This document shows, piece by piece, positions 34,157 to 42,314 of a stretch of 64,000 bases of DNA; the first letter of the stretch is position 1; each line of letters starts with the position of its first letter. Source of the DNA: Sorangium cellulosum (GTDB lineage: Bacteria; Myxococcota_A; Polyangia; Polyangiales; Polyangiaceae); contig NZ_CP012673.1 of the NCBI RefSeq assembly GCF_002950945.1, positions 1,116,001-1,180,000 on the forward strand. The letters run 5' to 3'. A program made the position numbers and the translations under genes. The notes under the pieces were generated by a model, which saw only the letters and a list, made by a program, of their open reading frames with translations, was not told the DNA's origin and did no database searches.

Positions 34157-35802
34157 TGGACTGCGGAAAGGCAAGGCACGTGCGGAACATGCGGAGAGCT
34201 CTGGGCGGGATGGCGTTGGTGTTGGCGGCCGCTGGATGCGACAGCTTCTGGAGTCATCTCGCGGAAGACTGCGAGCTGCTCGTGACGTGCGAGCACTTCT
34301 ACCCGTCAGGCACGGGCGGCGGCCCGCCGAACCCGGCGTGCGAGGCGGACCCGACGGAGGACGCGGGGGCGGTGATCGACGAGTGCGCGGTGTTCGCGAG
34401 CGCGAGCGCGGGGCCGGAGGGAGACGGTACGAAGGCGAGGCCGTACGCGTCGCTCGGGGAGGCGGTGGCGAACGCGAACGGCAAGCGGGTGCTTGCGTGC
34501 ACGAGCGGGGCGTTCGCGGAGAACGTGACGATCGAGGCGGGAGTCGAGGTGATCGGGGGGTTCAACTGCGGCGCGGAGTGGACGTGGAGCGCGGAGGGGA
34601 GGAGCGCGATCGAGGGGCCCGCGGGAGCGGCGGCGCTGACGCTCGGAGAGGGCGCGAGCGGGGTGAAGGTGAGGAGCTTCGCGGTGCGCGCGGCGAGCGG
34701 GAAGGAGGCGAGCGCGGAGGCGCAGGCGACGGAGGCGGGGAGGTCGTCGATCGGGGTGGTGGTGGCGGACATCGAGGCGGCGCTTTTGCAGGTGGACGTG
34801 ACGGCGGGCGATGGGGCGGACGGCGCGAAGGGGGAGACGCCGATGGAGGCGTCGATGGCGGGCGCGGCGGGGATGACGGGTACGAACGCGTGCTCGCTGC
34901 CTGCGGCGGTTCGAGGCGGCGAGCCGGGCGTGACGACGTGCGAGGACGGCGAGACGCGCGGCGGCGGCGGAGGGCGCGGTGGGATCACGGAGATGGACGG
35001 CGGCAGCGGGCAGCGTGGGGAGGACGGGGCGCCGTTGCCGGAGCCGAACCCGAACAACAGAGGGATCGGCGGCATCGGCCAGATGGATGCAGCGGGCGAA
35101 TGCGAAGCCGGCGCGAATGGCAAGAGCGGCGATCCGGGCGATGCCGGGGCCGCCGGCAGCAGCACGATGCTGACCTTGGCGGGCATCGCCGGAGGCGACG
35201 GAGCCAACGGCACAACCGGGACGCCGGGTCAAGGGGGAGGTGGTGGTGGCGGCGCGAGGGCTGGACAGTTCTGCCCGGCCAGCCCGGACCCCGTCGAAGG
35301 ACCGGGGGCAAGCGGAGGCGGGGGTGGTGCCGGCGGCTGCGGAGGGAAAGGAGGAGGCGGCGGCAAGGCCGGCGGGTCGAGCCTCGGGATCGTGAGCCTG
35401 GGGACGAAATTGGTGTTGACAGACGTGACCATCGTGGTCGGGACGGCGGGGAAAGGCGGGGATGGCGCTGGTGGTAGAGGGGGTGCGCTCGGGGGCAACG
35501 GTGCGACAGGCGGTGCTGCTTCTGGTCTGGCTGGTTCGATCCCCGGTTGCCGAGGAGGTGATGGGGGTCGGGGTGGGGACGGCGGCCCCGGTGGCGGCGG
35601 TCGAGGCGGCCATGCGATAGGCATCGCCTATGCCGCGGGGCCGAGCGCCGCGGTCGAGCTGAAGGCGTTCACTCCGGGCACGTTCGGAGACGGCGGCGCC
35701 GCGGCGCCCGGCGGTCCAGAGGAAAGCGCGGGCGCACCGGGACAGGGGGCGAGTTGTTGGGATCTCGCGGCGCAGTCGGAGTGTGGAGGACAAGGGCAAT
35801 GA
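34156..35802 (+). CDS. PGRS-like glycine-rich lipoprotein with beta-helix segment, module A (A5)
   Basis: A 548-residue predicted lipoprotein (ALVLAAAGCDSFW lipobox). Residues about 70-190 resemble a right-handed beta-helix of DUF1565 type: DGTKARPYASLGEAVANANG, AFAENVTIEAGVEVIGGF. The rest is dominated by glycine-rich, collagen- or PE-PGRS-like repeats interrupted by conserved anchors such as NACSLPAAVRGGEPGVTTCED and SLGIVSLGTKLVLTDVT, with cysteines at matching positions in copy B and a C-terminal Cys pair (SCWDL, SECGG). It is likely displayed on the cell surface. ATG 34156 overlaps the A4 stop (TGATG); an internal ATG at 34189 is also possible. Confidence 0.85.
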   Translation: MDCGKARHVRNMRRALGGMALVLAAAGCDSFWSHLAEDCELLVTCEHFYPSGTGGGPPNPACEADPTEDAGAVIDECAVFASASAGPEGDGTKARPYASLGEAVANANGKRVLACTSGAFAENVTIEAGVEVIGGFNCGAEWTWSAEGRSAIEGPAGAAALTLGEGASGVKVRSFAVRAASGKEASAEAQATEAGRSSIGVVVADIEAALLQVDVTAGDGADGAKGETPMEASMAGAAGMTGTNACSLPAAVRGGEPGVTTCEDGETRGGGGGRGGITEMDGGSGQRGEDGAPLPEPNPNNRGIGGIGQMDAAGECEAGANGKSGDPGDAGAAGSSTMLTLAGIAGGDGANGTTGTPGQGGGGGGGARAGQFCPASPDPVEGPGASGGGGGAGGCGGKGGGGGKAGGSSLGIVSLGTKLVLTDVTIVVGTAGKGGDGAGGRGGALGGNGATGGAASGLAGSIPGCRGGDGGRGGDGGPGGGGRGGHAIGIAYAAGPSAAVELKAFTPGTFGDGGAAAPGGPEESAGAPGQGASCWDLAAQSECGGQGQ

Positions 35803-36026
35803 AGGACGTGATGAGAACCGCCTACGTATCGCTCGCGGCGTTCGCGTCGCCGCTGTGGAGGGCGGTGACACCGCAGGCGGAGAAGGAAGCGCTGGCGCAT
35901 GCGCGCGCCCGGTACCTGATGGCGCGCTACGGGATCGAGGCTCCTAATGTGGAGAGGGCTCTGGTGGAGATGGCGGCCTGGGCGGAGGCGTTGATTTGGG
36001 CGGCGCAAGCGCGGGCTCAGGCGTGA
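35799..36026 (+). CDS. Small protein closing module A
   Basis: A 75-residue protein whose ATG overlaps the TGA of the PGRS lipoprotein gene (ATGA). The N-terminus (MRTAYVSLAAFASPLWRAV) is amphipathic; the rest is helical (EKEALAHARARYLMARYGIE, NVERALVEMAAWAEALIWAAQ). There is no equivalent after the copy B lipoprotein. Family unknown. The coupled start and absence of a signal peptide suggest a cytoplasmic or membrane-peripheral accessory. Confidence 0.6.
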   Translation: MKDVMRTAYVSLAAFASPLWRAVTPQAEKEALAHARARYLMARYGIEAPNVERALVEMAAWAEALIWAAQARAQA

Positions 36027-36457
36027 GGATGCGCGGTGGCGGCGGCGCGCGAGGGCGACGAACCCGAGACGCGCCGCCGTCACCGCGGCACGGTGGTGAT
36101 TGTGGTGCCGGTCGCGCGCGGCGCGGTGATCGCGGCGCCGGGCCCGCGCTGAGGTAACGAGAAACCGGGGGGAACGCGCGCCGCGATGGTCGGCGCGCGG
36201 TGGCTCGGCTCGTCCTGTGGACGCGGGCGCGAGGACGGCGATCGTGTGTCCATCGACCGGACTCGCGGACAGTCACGGCGTTCCGGACAGTGTGACTTGC
36301 GCGCCGGCGCGCGTTGGATGCGTGAGATGCGGTTGAGGATGATGCAAATGACAGAGGATTGGAGTCGAGCGACAGCGGCGCTGGCCGGGATGGCGCCGCT
36401 CGGGCTGCGTGGGCGCGATCGGGCCGTCAGGTCGAGCGGTCCAGTAACGAGCAGCGG
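36027..36457. other. Intergenic region between module A and the effector islet
   Basis: About 430 bases with no supportable intact gene. Open frames here are low-complexity and lack ribosome-binding sites. The region marks the boundary between the PGRS module and the type VI-type islet. Confidence 0.45.
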
Positions 36458-36565
36458 AACGGAGATCGGCCTGGCGGGGCCGAGGTGGTGATCAGGGCGT
36501 CGGGGCCGGCGGAGATGCACGGGGCGCAGGTGACGATCACGGGCCAGCCGATCGAGCTGAATTGA
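36458..36565 (+). pseudogene. Fragment resembling the C-terminal tail of a VgrG spike
   Basis: In the frame ending at TGA 36563-36565 the last 35 residues read as two-strand beta repeats (GGAEVVIRASGPAEMHG, then AQVTITGQPIELN). This is the alternating pattern of the VgrG beta-prism/DUF2345 tail. The frame upstream is closed at 36323 and has no VgrG core or ribosome-binding site, so this would be only a 3' stub. It sits 11 bases before the DUF2169 gene, where intact vgrG genes often lie. The match is short; treat as suggestive. Confidence 0.45.
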
Positions 36566-36576
36566 GAAGCAATGAG

Positions 36577-37551
36577 ATGGAATTCATCAACTACACACCC
36601 TTTCCACATCGAATCTTCCCGAGCGACACGCCGGCGGATCAGCCGATGGCGGTGATCGTGCTGCGGGGGACGTTCCGGATCGTCGCGGGCGCGCCGCTGC
36701 GGCCCGTGCCGGAGCAGGCGCCGGTGGCGCTGTGGGATGTCTTCCGAGGCGAGAGGAGGGCAAGCAGCGTGCTCGCGACGGCGGACGCCGCGCCGTTCAA
36801 GCCGCGCACAGACATCCACTTGATCGCGATCGCACACGCGCCGGGCGGCAAGCCGGCTGCGGCGTGGCCGGTGCGGATCCGCGTGGGCTCGTGCAAGAAG
36901 GATCTGCTGGGGCGCGGCCCGCACGAGTTGGTTTATGCAAGGCTGTTCGGCTGGACGAAGACCAAGCCGCGGCCGTGCCGCGAGGTGGCGCTGTCGTACG
37001 AGAACGCCTTCGGCGGGAGCTTCGTCATCGGCGGTGAGCCCGCCGCCGTCGAGGAAAACCCGGCCGGGACGGGGTGGATCCCGCGGACTGCGCCGAAGGA
37101 CGAGCCGATCCGGTCGCCGCAGGTGCTGGCGCTGGACGAGCCGGAGCACGTGCCAGGGAGGCGGTATCTACCGCAGGGTTGCGGGCCGATGTCACCGCGG
37201 TGGGCGGCTCAGTGGAGATGCAATGGCACGCTGGAGAAGCCTTCGGAGGAGATCGGCTACAGGCGGACGCATCAGCCGGGCGACGAGATGTTCTACAACA
37301 GCGCGCATCCGGATCTGGTTTACAACGGGCATCTCAAGCGGGTCGAGGAGATCGGGTTTGTCAGCCTCAGTGCGCAGGCGCCGGTCATTCGGACGAGCGT
37401 GCGTGTCGACGTCGCAGCGGCGGATCCAGACGCGCACCGGGTCTCGCTGGTGTGGCGCGGGCGCCCTCCATGGCCGGAGCGGGTGAGGAGGCTTGAACTG
37501 AGGATGCGGGAGCTGGAGCGCGCCGGGTGGAGCAAGGTGACGTATGGCTGA
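36577..37551 (+). CDS. DUF2169-family type VI secretion adaptor
   Basis: A 324-residue protein whose opening (MEFINYTPFPHRIFPSD, AVIVLRGTFRI) is the typical DUF2169 start. Other family-like segments are VSLSYENAFGG-type (ALSYENAFGGSFVIGG), NPAGTGW, and RRYLPQGCGPMSPRWAAQW. DUF2169 proteins sit beside VgrG, PAAR-like proteins and effectors of type VI secretion systems and are thought to help load effectors onto the spike. The start ATG follows the VgrG-like stub by 11 bases; the stop overlaps the next gene by 8 bases. A TTG at 36562 could add five residues. No secretion-apparatus genes occur in the window, so it must rely on a system encoded elsewhere. Confidence 0.85.
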   Translation: MEFINYTPFPHRIFPSDTPADQPMAVIVLRGTFRIVAGAPLRPVPEQAPVALWDVFRGERRASSVLATADAAPFKPRTDIHLIAIAHAPGGKPAAAWPVRIRVGSCKKDLLGRGPHELVYARLFGWTKTKPRPCREVALSYENAFGGSFVIGGEPAAVEENPAGTGWIPRTAPKDEPIRSPQVLALDEPEHVPGRRYLPQGCGPMSPRWAAQWRCNGTLEKPSEEIGYRRTHQPGDEMFYNSAHPDLVYNGHLKRVEEIGFVSLSAQAPVIRTSVRVDVAAADPDAHRVSLVWRGRPPWPERVRRLELRMRELERAGWSKVTYG

Positions 37552-39160
37552 CAAGGAGGCAGCGCCGAAGCAGATCGATGCGGTGATCATCAGCACGAGA
37601 CCTGATGTTTGCCGGCTGGCCGACGGCACGCCCTGGCCGTTCCAGATCGTGGCGTTGCTGAACGAGGCGGTGGACGCGAGCGAGGACGTGAAGCTGAACG
37701 GCTTCGCGGCGACGACGATGGGGACGCGGATCCCGCGCGTGTACGGCGACGAGGAAGGCGTCGGCGGAGGCTTGATCAGCGGGGTGAACGGCGGCTGGTG
37801 CCGCCCGGTGGACGCGGCGTCGTCGAGCGTGCGGGTGAACGGCAAACCGCTGCTGCGCCACGGGACGGAGTTCGAGATGAACTGCGCGGGTCCGGACGGG
37901 CCGGGGAACACGCGCGGCAAGCTGGTGTACCTGAGAGGAGGGCCGCGCGCGTCGGTGGCGGAGGACGGCTCGCTCGTGGGGGACACGGATCCTCCGCCGA
38001 CCGATCCGAAGAAGCGGGGCTTCTGGGAGCAGCTCGGGGGTTTCTTCAAGGGAATCGGCCAGGCGGCGTGGGAGACGTTCGAGTTCGGCGAGGCGGCGGT
38101 GCAGTACATGGCCGACATGAGCCCGCTGGGGCTGGTCGGCGACAGAGTGTTTGGCGCCTTCGGCGACGAGCCCCCGGCGTGGGTGCCGAGCCTGTCGCGC
38201 GGCAAACGGACCGCGGGCGGGATGGTGCAGATCGGGCGCGCGATCTGGGAGGATCCGAGCCTGATCTGGGAGGGGATCAAGGAGCCGTACGTCAAGGCGT
38301 GGGCGGAGGAGCGGTACGGCGAGGCGATCGGCCGAGGGACGTTCGACGCGGTGACGGTGATCGTAGGCGCGAAGGGTCTCGACAAGGTCGGCAAGCTGGG
38401 TGCGTTCCGTCGGCTGGGGAGCCTCGCGAGCCGGCTGAAGAAGGCCGGCGACTTCGCGGAGGTATTCAAGGTCCTGAAGCGCGTCGACACGGTGGCGCCG
38501 GACGAGCTGGCGCCGGTGATGGACGAGCTGGTGGAGGTCGGCCGGAGCTCGGACACGCTGGGTGAGGTGGTCGACGGCGCGCGCAAGGCGGACGCGCTCG
38601 ACGACCTGGTGGACCTGGGAAAGCTGACGCCGGAGGAGATTGACGATCTCGTCAAGACCGGTAAGCTGACAGCCGAGGAGGCGGCGGTCGCGAAGCGGGC
38701 CGCCGCGGCCGCGGCGGCGGACGGCGCGACGGTCAGCGGGGCGCGGGCGTTCAGCCGGGCGGACGCGCGGAGGCTGATGCTGGAGTCGGAAGGACGGCGG
38801 TTTGCTGGGAACGTTGGGCATGCGAAGAAGCATGTGCCGTATGATATGGATCCGAAGAAGCTGGCCGAGATGCGGCCGACTAAAGAAAAGAGCACGACAT
38901 GGCGTTCTGTGCCGCAGGCCGAGCGTGACCTGCGCGATATTATGTGCACGAACAAGGAGAAGCTTGACGCGTTGAAGCCAGGGGAGGTGGTCGATGGAAG
39001 CCACCGGTTGGCGTCGCCGCGGCAGGGGTTCCACTCCAAATATGGAAAAGACGCAAAGTCTGTTCTGTTTAGAGACGCTTCCTGGATGATCGGCCGGCTT
39101 CCGAATGGCGAGCTTCATCTCCTTCATTTTTCTCCAAAGAATGCGACAGTGGTACGATAA
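37544..39160 (+). CDS. PAAR-like (DUF4150) effector with C-terminal toxin-like domain
   Basis: A 538-residue modular effector. Residues about 8-135 are the DUF4150 PAAR-like tip domain (DVCRLADGTPWPFQIV, NGFAATTMGTRIPRVYGDE, HGTEFEMNC). A membrane-prone/helical middle (residues 150-400) has Gly- and charged-residue-rich helices and Ala runs. The last ~120 residues differ in composition and look like a toxin: FAGNVGHAKKHVPYDMD (His426, His430), STTWRSVPQAERDLRDIM and LHLLHFSPK. The order of H-x-x-x-H, ST-aromatic and helix recalls bacterial RNase A-like CdiA-CT toxins; this is a weak resemblance. AT content rises in this part, as expected for an exchanged tip. An immunity candidate follows 38 bases later. 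Confidence 0.8.
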   Translation: MADKEAAPKQIDAVIISTRPDVCRLADGTPWPFQIVALLNEAVDASEDVKLNGFAATTMGTRIPRVYGDEEGVGGGLISGVNGGWCRPVDAASSSVRVNGKPLLRHGTEFEMNCAGPDGPGNTRGKLVYLRGGPRASVAEDGSLVGDTDPPPTDPKKRGFWEQLGGFFKGIGQAAWETFEFGEAAVQYMADMSPLGLVGDRVFGAFGDEPPAWVPSLSRGKRTAGGMVQIGRAIWEDPSLIWEGIKEPYVKAWAEERYGEAIGRGTFDAVTVIVGAKGLDKVGKLGAFRRLGSLASRLKKAGDFAEVFKVLKRVDTVAPDELAPVMDELVEVGRSSDTLGEVVDGARKADALDDLVDLGKLTPEEIDDLVKTGKLTAEEAAVAKRAAAAAAADGATVSGARAFSRADARRLMLESEGRRFAGNVGHAKKHVPYDMDPKKLAEMRPTKEKSTTWRSVPQAERDLRDIMCTNKEKLDALKPGEVVDGSHRLASPRQGFHSKYGKDAKSVLFRDASWMIGRLPNGELHLLHFSPKNATVVR

Positions 39161-39198
39161 TTGGCAACCACTTGGAATAGTGGAGGTACGAATTGGTC

Positions 39199-39984
39199 AT
39201 GAGCAAACTTGCGATGACAATGCGAAATGTAAGCTATGGACTCGCAGAGCTGCGCGTGAATAATCCTGCGCCTAGGGTGATGTTCAGGAGTGATAACGAT
39301 GAGGGAGGACGCCCGTACCTACATGCCTTCGGTGTGATTGAGCGACCGCGTTTTCGGATGGAGCGGCCATACTCTCCCGATGATGCGTGGTCGCTTGAGG
39401 TCGATCCGACGGGCGCTCTCGCCGCAGACCTTCCGGTGTGCGTTCTTCCGATTGAAGCAGAGCTAGACGCGTTTTTCGGGAGGCGGCTGGACGAGTACTC
39501 ATGCCGCCTGCTTGGAGCCTTGCCCAGTGGCCGGTATATGGTGGTGCGCTCACTGCGGACACCCGAAGCGAGAGAGAGCGTTCTGCTGGGTAACGAGTTG
39601 GTTCCAGCGAAGCCCAATTGCCGAACGCTGTGCGATACAACGCTGTGCGATGGGCCAACCTACTATGCAGCATTGTTCGGCGCGGATGAAACCGTGGCAC
39701 CGTCCACGTTCGGGATTCTCACGAGTATTGCCTTATTGTCATCTACTGGAAACGACCATGATGATGCGATTTGGTTGTTCGATCTGCACGGCCCCGCGGC
39801 GACTTCGGTTCCAACCCGTGAGCTTTCAGTGGTGATACCGCTCGAAGGTTCTCTTGTGTTCGATGTGATATTGAATTTTCGCGGCGACGACGTTCGCGAG
39901 ATTTGCGAGATTCGTGAGTGTTGGGCGAACGAGCGCGGTCCGATCTTTGCGCGTTGGCTGGCGGGCGAAAGTGAGATGATCTGA
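39199..39984 (+). CDS. Presumptive immunity protein for the PAAR-like effector
   Basis: A 261-residue soluble protein without recognised family. The ATG at 39199 has GGAGG 12 bases upstream; a TTG at 39193 (spacing 6) is an alternative start. It has no signal peptide or membrane helix, and a mixed alpha/beta look (RYMVVRSLRTPEARESVLLG, DAIWLFDLHGP, VVIPLEGSLVFDVILNF). Composition is strikingly different from neighbours: many A/T-ending codons (AATCCT, TTATTG, GATATATTG-like stretches). Position directly after an effector tip, shared low GC with that tip, and cytoplasmic nature point to cognate immunity; this is inference from context. Confidence 0.65.
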   Translation: MSKLAMTMRNVSYGLAELRVNNPAPRVMFRSDNDEGGRPYLHAFGVIERPRFRMERPYSPDDAWSLEVDPTGALAADLPVCVLPIEAELDAFFGRRLDEYSCRLLGALPSGRYMVVRSLRTPEARESVLLGNELVPAKPNCRTLCDTTLCDGPTYYAALFGADETVAPSTFGILTSIALLSSTGNDHDDAIWLFDLHGPAATSVPTRELSVVIPLEGSLVFDVILNFRGDDVREICEIRECWANERGPIFARWLAGESEMI

Positions 39985-40132
39985 CGTCGCTGGACGCAAG
40001 CACAGCCGTAACAATCCACATCGTCGGCGGACCCCGAAAGCCCCGTCTCCCGTCTCCCGTCGTCGGTCTCCCGTCTTGCGTGTTCCGTCTTCCGTGCGCG
40101 CGCCTGCTCGTCCTCGTGTTCCCGTCTGCGTG
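39985..40132. repeat. Pyrimidine-rich spacer with reiterated TCCCGTC
   Basis: Downstream of the immunity gene, bases 40040-40130 contain degenerate tandem copies of TCCCGTC/TTCCGTC (CCCGTCTCCCGTCTCCCGTC, then TCTCCCGTCTTGCGTG). No gene is visible. It ends exactly where homology to the sigma-factor gene of module A begins (40133), so it marks the junction of the duplicated block. Confidence 0.6.
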
Positions 40133-40360
40133 CGTCGTATCCAGGGCAGGCGCTCGAGGAGCGCCTGATAGGCTGTCTGCTCGAGTCGTCCATGCCCTCG
40201 CGCGTCCGTACGCCGTCGACCTGCGCGGTCCCCGTGCGACGTGGCGGGCCGTCGGCGGCGCCTCCCGGCACGTGCTCCTGTTCGGGGGGAGATGGCGAGG
40301 GCGGCCGGCGGTCACCGCCGCCCACCGAAGGTCCCGTCGCGCCGGTGCCGGCGCAATTTT
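40133..40360 (-). pseudogene. Remnant of a sigma-factor gene and its coupled small gene (copy B)
   Basis: Reading leftward, this stretch is a degraded copy of 27730-27960. The codons for ALLEACPGYDAARG, MARHIARRTARIYGVRAR and the start VTRGRRPSPPQPDQ are recognisable (for example ACPGYDARR and RHVARGPRR in shifting frames). They are followed by the last codons of the coupled small protein (the GTFGKRR region as a GC-rich variant). Everything beyond the first ~65 codons of the sigma factor is missing, and indels break the frame. It is not functional. It proves that the sigma gene belonged to the duplicated unit. Confidence 0.8.
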
Positions 40361-40411
40361 GTTGTCCTAACCGTCCCGTGCTCGTGATTGTCCTCCCAGG
40401 AGACCGCGCCG

Positions 40412-41286
40412 GTGGCACGCCGCACCTCAGACATCCCAGGGCCTCTCGACGATGCGAAGGGCGTGCTGGACGGGACCCCGTACCGGGCCCTCAGGGCGCT
40501 CGGGCGCCGGAGGTGGTCGAGGCGGAGCACCGTGGGCTCCGGAGGGGCGTCGTGGTGAAGCTCGTTCCCCGTGCGCTCGCGTACGACCCGCGGTTCGCCG
40601 ATCGGGGGCGGCTCGAGGCGCAGGCGCTCGCCGCGGTGTCGTCGCCCCACGGTGGGTCGACGGCGCCGGCGGCGGCGCCGGGCGGCGCCCGGATCGCGGA
40701 GGTGGTCCACGCAGGCGTCGCGAGGCTGCTCCCGGGCGCAGCGCCGCCGCTGCCCCTGGCCGGGCCGGCGTACCCGACCCAGGCGGGATCGCTCGTCGGA
40801 AGACCTCGCACCGCCTCGCCGGAGCGGGTGCGGTGCGCGCCGGTCTACGCTCTGGCCGACGTCTATGCCGTCGGACCGTTACTGTATACGCTCGTGGTGG
40901 GGCGCGACCCGCTCGCCCACGTCGAGGATGCCTTGGACCTGCTGCACGTGCATGTTCGGGAGACGCTGGCACCTTCGTCGCGCCACGCCGCGCAGCCCGT
41001 TCCGCCGGCGCTGGACCGGGCCGTCCTAGAGGCGCCCGCGAAGCGGCCGGAGCACCGATTCCAGGGCGCAGAGGCCGCTCGCCGAGGAGCTCGCGCGGCT
41101 CGCCGCCTCGCCGCCGGAAGGGCGGCCCGCGGCGCCGGCGGAGGCGTCGGCCCTGCACGCGCGGCCTTTCGCGCGGCTCACGCTCGCGAGTACGGTCGCC
41201 GCGGCGAGGCTCCGCCGGCGGATCGAGGGAGCGCGCACGACGGTCCGGGTCCGACGGTGGGTACAGGCCGCAATTCCGGTCGCTGA
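40412..41286 (+). pseudogene. Decayed Ser/Thr kinase 1 of module B
   Basis: A paralogue of the kinase at 28533. It starts at a GTG after AGGAGACCGCGCCG, identical to copy A, and reads RRTSDIPGPLDD...GTPYRALRALGR. It then loses the glycine loop (deletion with frameshift near 40508) and continues in another frame as EVVEAEHRGLRRGVVVKLV. The segment from the alpha-C region to the activation loop is deleted: SSPHG is joined to AAAPGGARIAEVVHAGVARLL, so the HRD loop is absent and DFG has become HAG. A further frameshift follows around 41065 before AEELARLAAS. The end is fused to the last codons corresponding to kinase 2 of module A. It cannot encode a kinase. Confidence 0.85.
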
Positions 41287-41304
41287 GGAGAAGGGTCTTC
41301 GACG

Positions 41305-42294
41305 ATGGGCAGCAACAAGGACAGCGACGACATCCGGCAAAACCGGCCGGACATGGACAGCATCCGGCACGAGGAGGATCCAGCGCTCGACGAGCGGACG
41401 CTCAAGCAGACGCTCGACAACCCCGAGCTGATGCAAGCGCTGGCCGAGCTGAAAGGGCTGCGACCGGGAGGGCGGCCGCTCTTCGAGTTCCCGGTGAGGC
41501 CGGCACCGCCCAAGGGACAGAGAGGAGCGCAGGACGCGACGGCGGCGCAGGACGCGGCGGCGGCGCAGGACGCGGCGGCGCAGGACGCGGCGGCGGCGCA
41601 GGACGCGGCGGCGCAGGACGCGGCGGAGACGAGCTCGCGGTCGGACGGCGGGGAGCCATCGACCGACGAGACGCTGCTGCCGGTCGCCGCGCCGCCGATG
41701 GACACGCCGGCGCCAGCGACAGCGTCGCGTGCAAATGTCGTCTCCAAGGGCCGGCGAGGGCTGCCGTGGTGGGTCGTCGCGCCGCTCGTCGTGTTCGCCG
41801 TGAGCATGCCCGTCGCGACGCTGATGATCGTGCGGCGAGCGACGGTGGCGGAGGAGAAGGAGCCCGCGCCGCCGCCTGGTGAACCCGCGCCGACGCCCGG
41901 TGAACCCGCGCCGCCGCGAAGCGAGCCCGCGCCGGCGCGCGCTGAACCCGCGCCGCCGCGAAGCGAGCCCGCGCCGGCGCGCGCTGAACCCGCGCCGCCG
42001 CGCGGTGAGCCTGCGCCGACGCGCGCTGAACCCGCGCCGCCGCGCGGCGAGCCTGCGCCGGCGCGCGCTGAACCCGCGCCGCCGCGCGGCGAGCCCGCGC
42101 CGCCGGTTGCCTCGGAAGCTCCCACGCCGGCACGGGTCGAGCCGGGTCCCGTCGGCGAGCGGGTCGAGGGCGCGCCGCCGACCGCCGTGCCGTCCGTGTC
42201 GGCGCCGCCGCAGACGGCGCCGCCTCGCCCCTCGGAGGCGCCGGCCCCGCCCGCGCAACCGAACAAGCCGCTCGCCGACGACGTGCTGGAGTGA
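41305..42294 (+). CDS. One-pass membrane protein of module B (B3)
   Basis: A 329-residue paralogue of A3. The N-terminal block is conserved (GSNKDSDDIRQNRPDMDSIR, TLDNPELMQALAELK). The spacer is different: AQDAA repeats (about 41530-41625), then the membrane helix (LPWWVVAPLVVFAVSMPVATLMIV), then about six tandem EPAPPRGEPAPARA units (41875-42110), ending in DDVLE. The tail with Pro every second or third residue should be extended, as in cell-wall-spanning segments. The ribosome-binding region (GAGGAGAAGGG) precedes the start by 10-20 bases. The frame is intact although the kinases upstream are destroyed, so it is either still selected or recently released. Confidence 0.82.
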   Translation: MGSNKDSDDIRQNRPDMDSIRHEEDPALDERTLKQTLDNPELMQALAELKGLRPGGRPLFEFPVRPAPPKGQRGAQDATAAQDAAAAQDAAAQDAAAAQDAAAQDAAETSSRSDGGEPSTDETLLPVAAPPMDTPAPATASRANVVSKGRRGLPWWVVAPLVVFAVSMPVATLMIVRRATVAEEKEPAPPPGEPAPTPGEPAPPRSEPAPARAEPAPPRSEPAPARAEPAPPRGEPAPTRAEPAPPRGEPAPARAEPAPPRGEPAPPVASEAPTPARVEPGPVGERVEGAPPTAVPSVSAPPQTAPPRPSEAPAPPAQPNKPLADDVLE

Positions 42295-42314
42295 AACCGC
42301 GTGGAGCCATGACG

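Noticed and set aside
36186..36491. 101-codon rightward open frame between module A and DUF2169
   Set aside because: No ribosome-binding site, Arg-rich composition, and it ends in the wrong frame relative to the VgrG-like stub.
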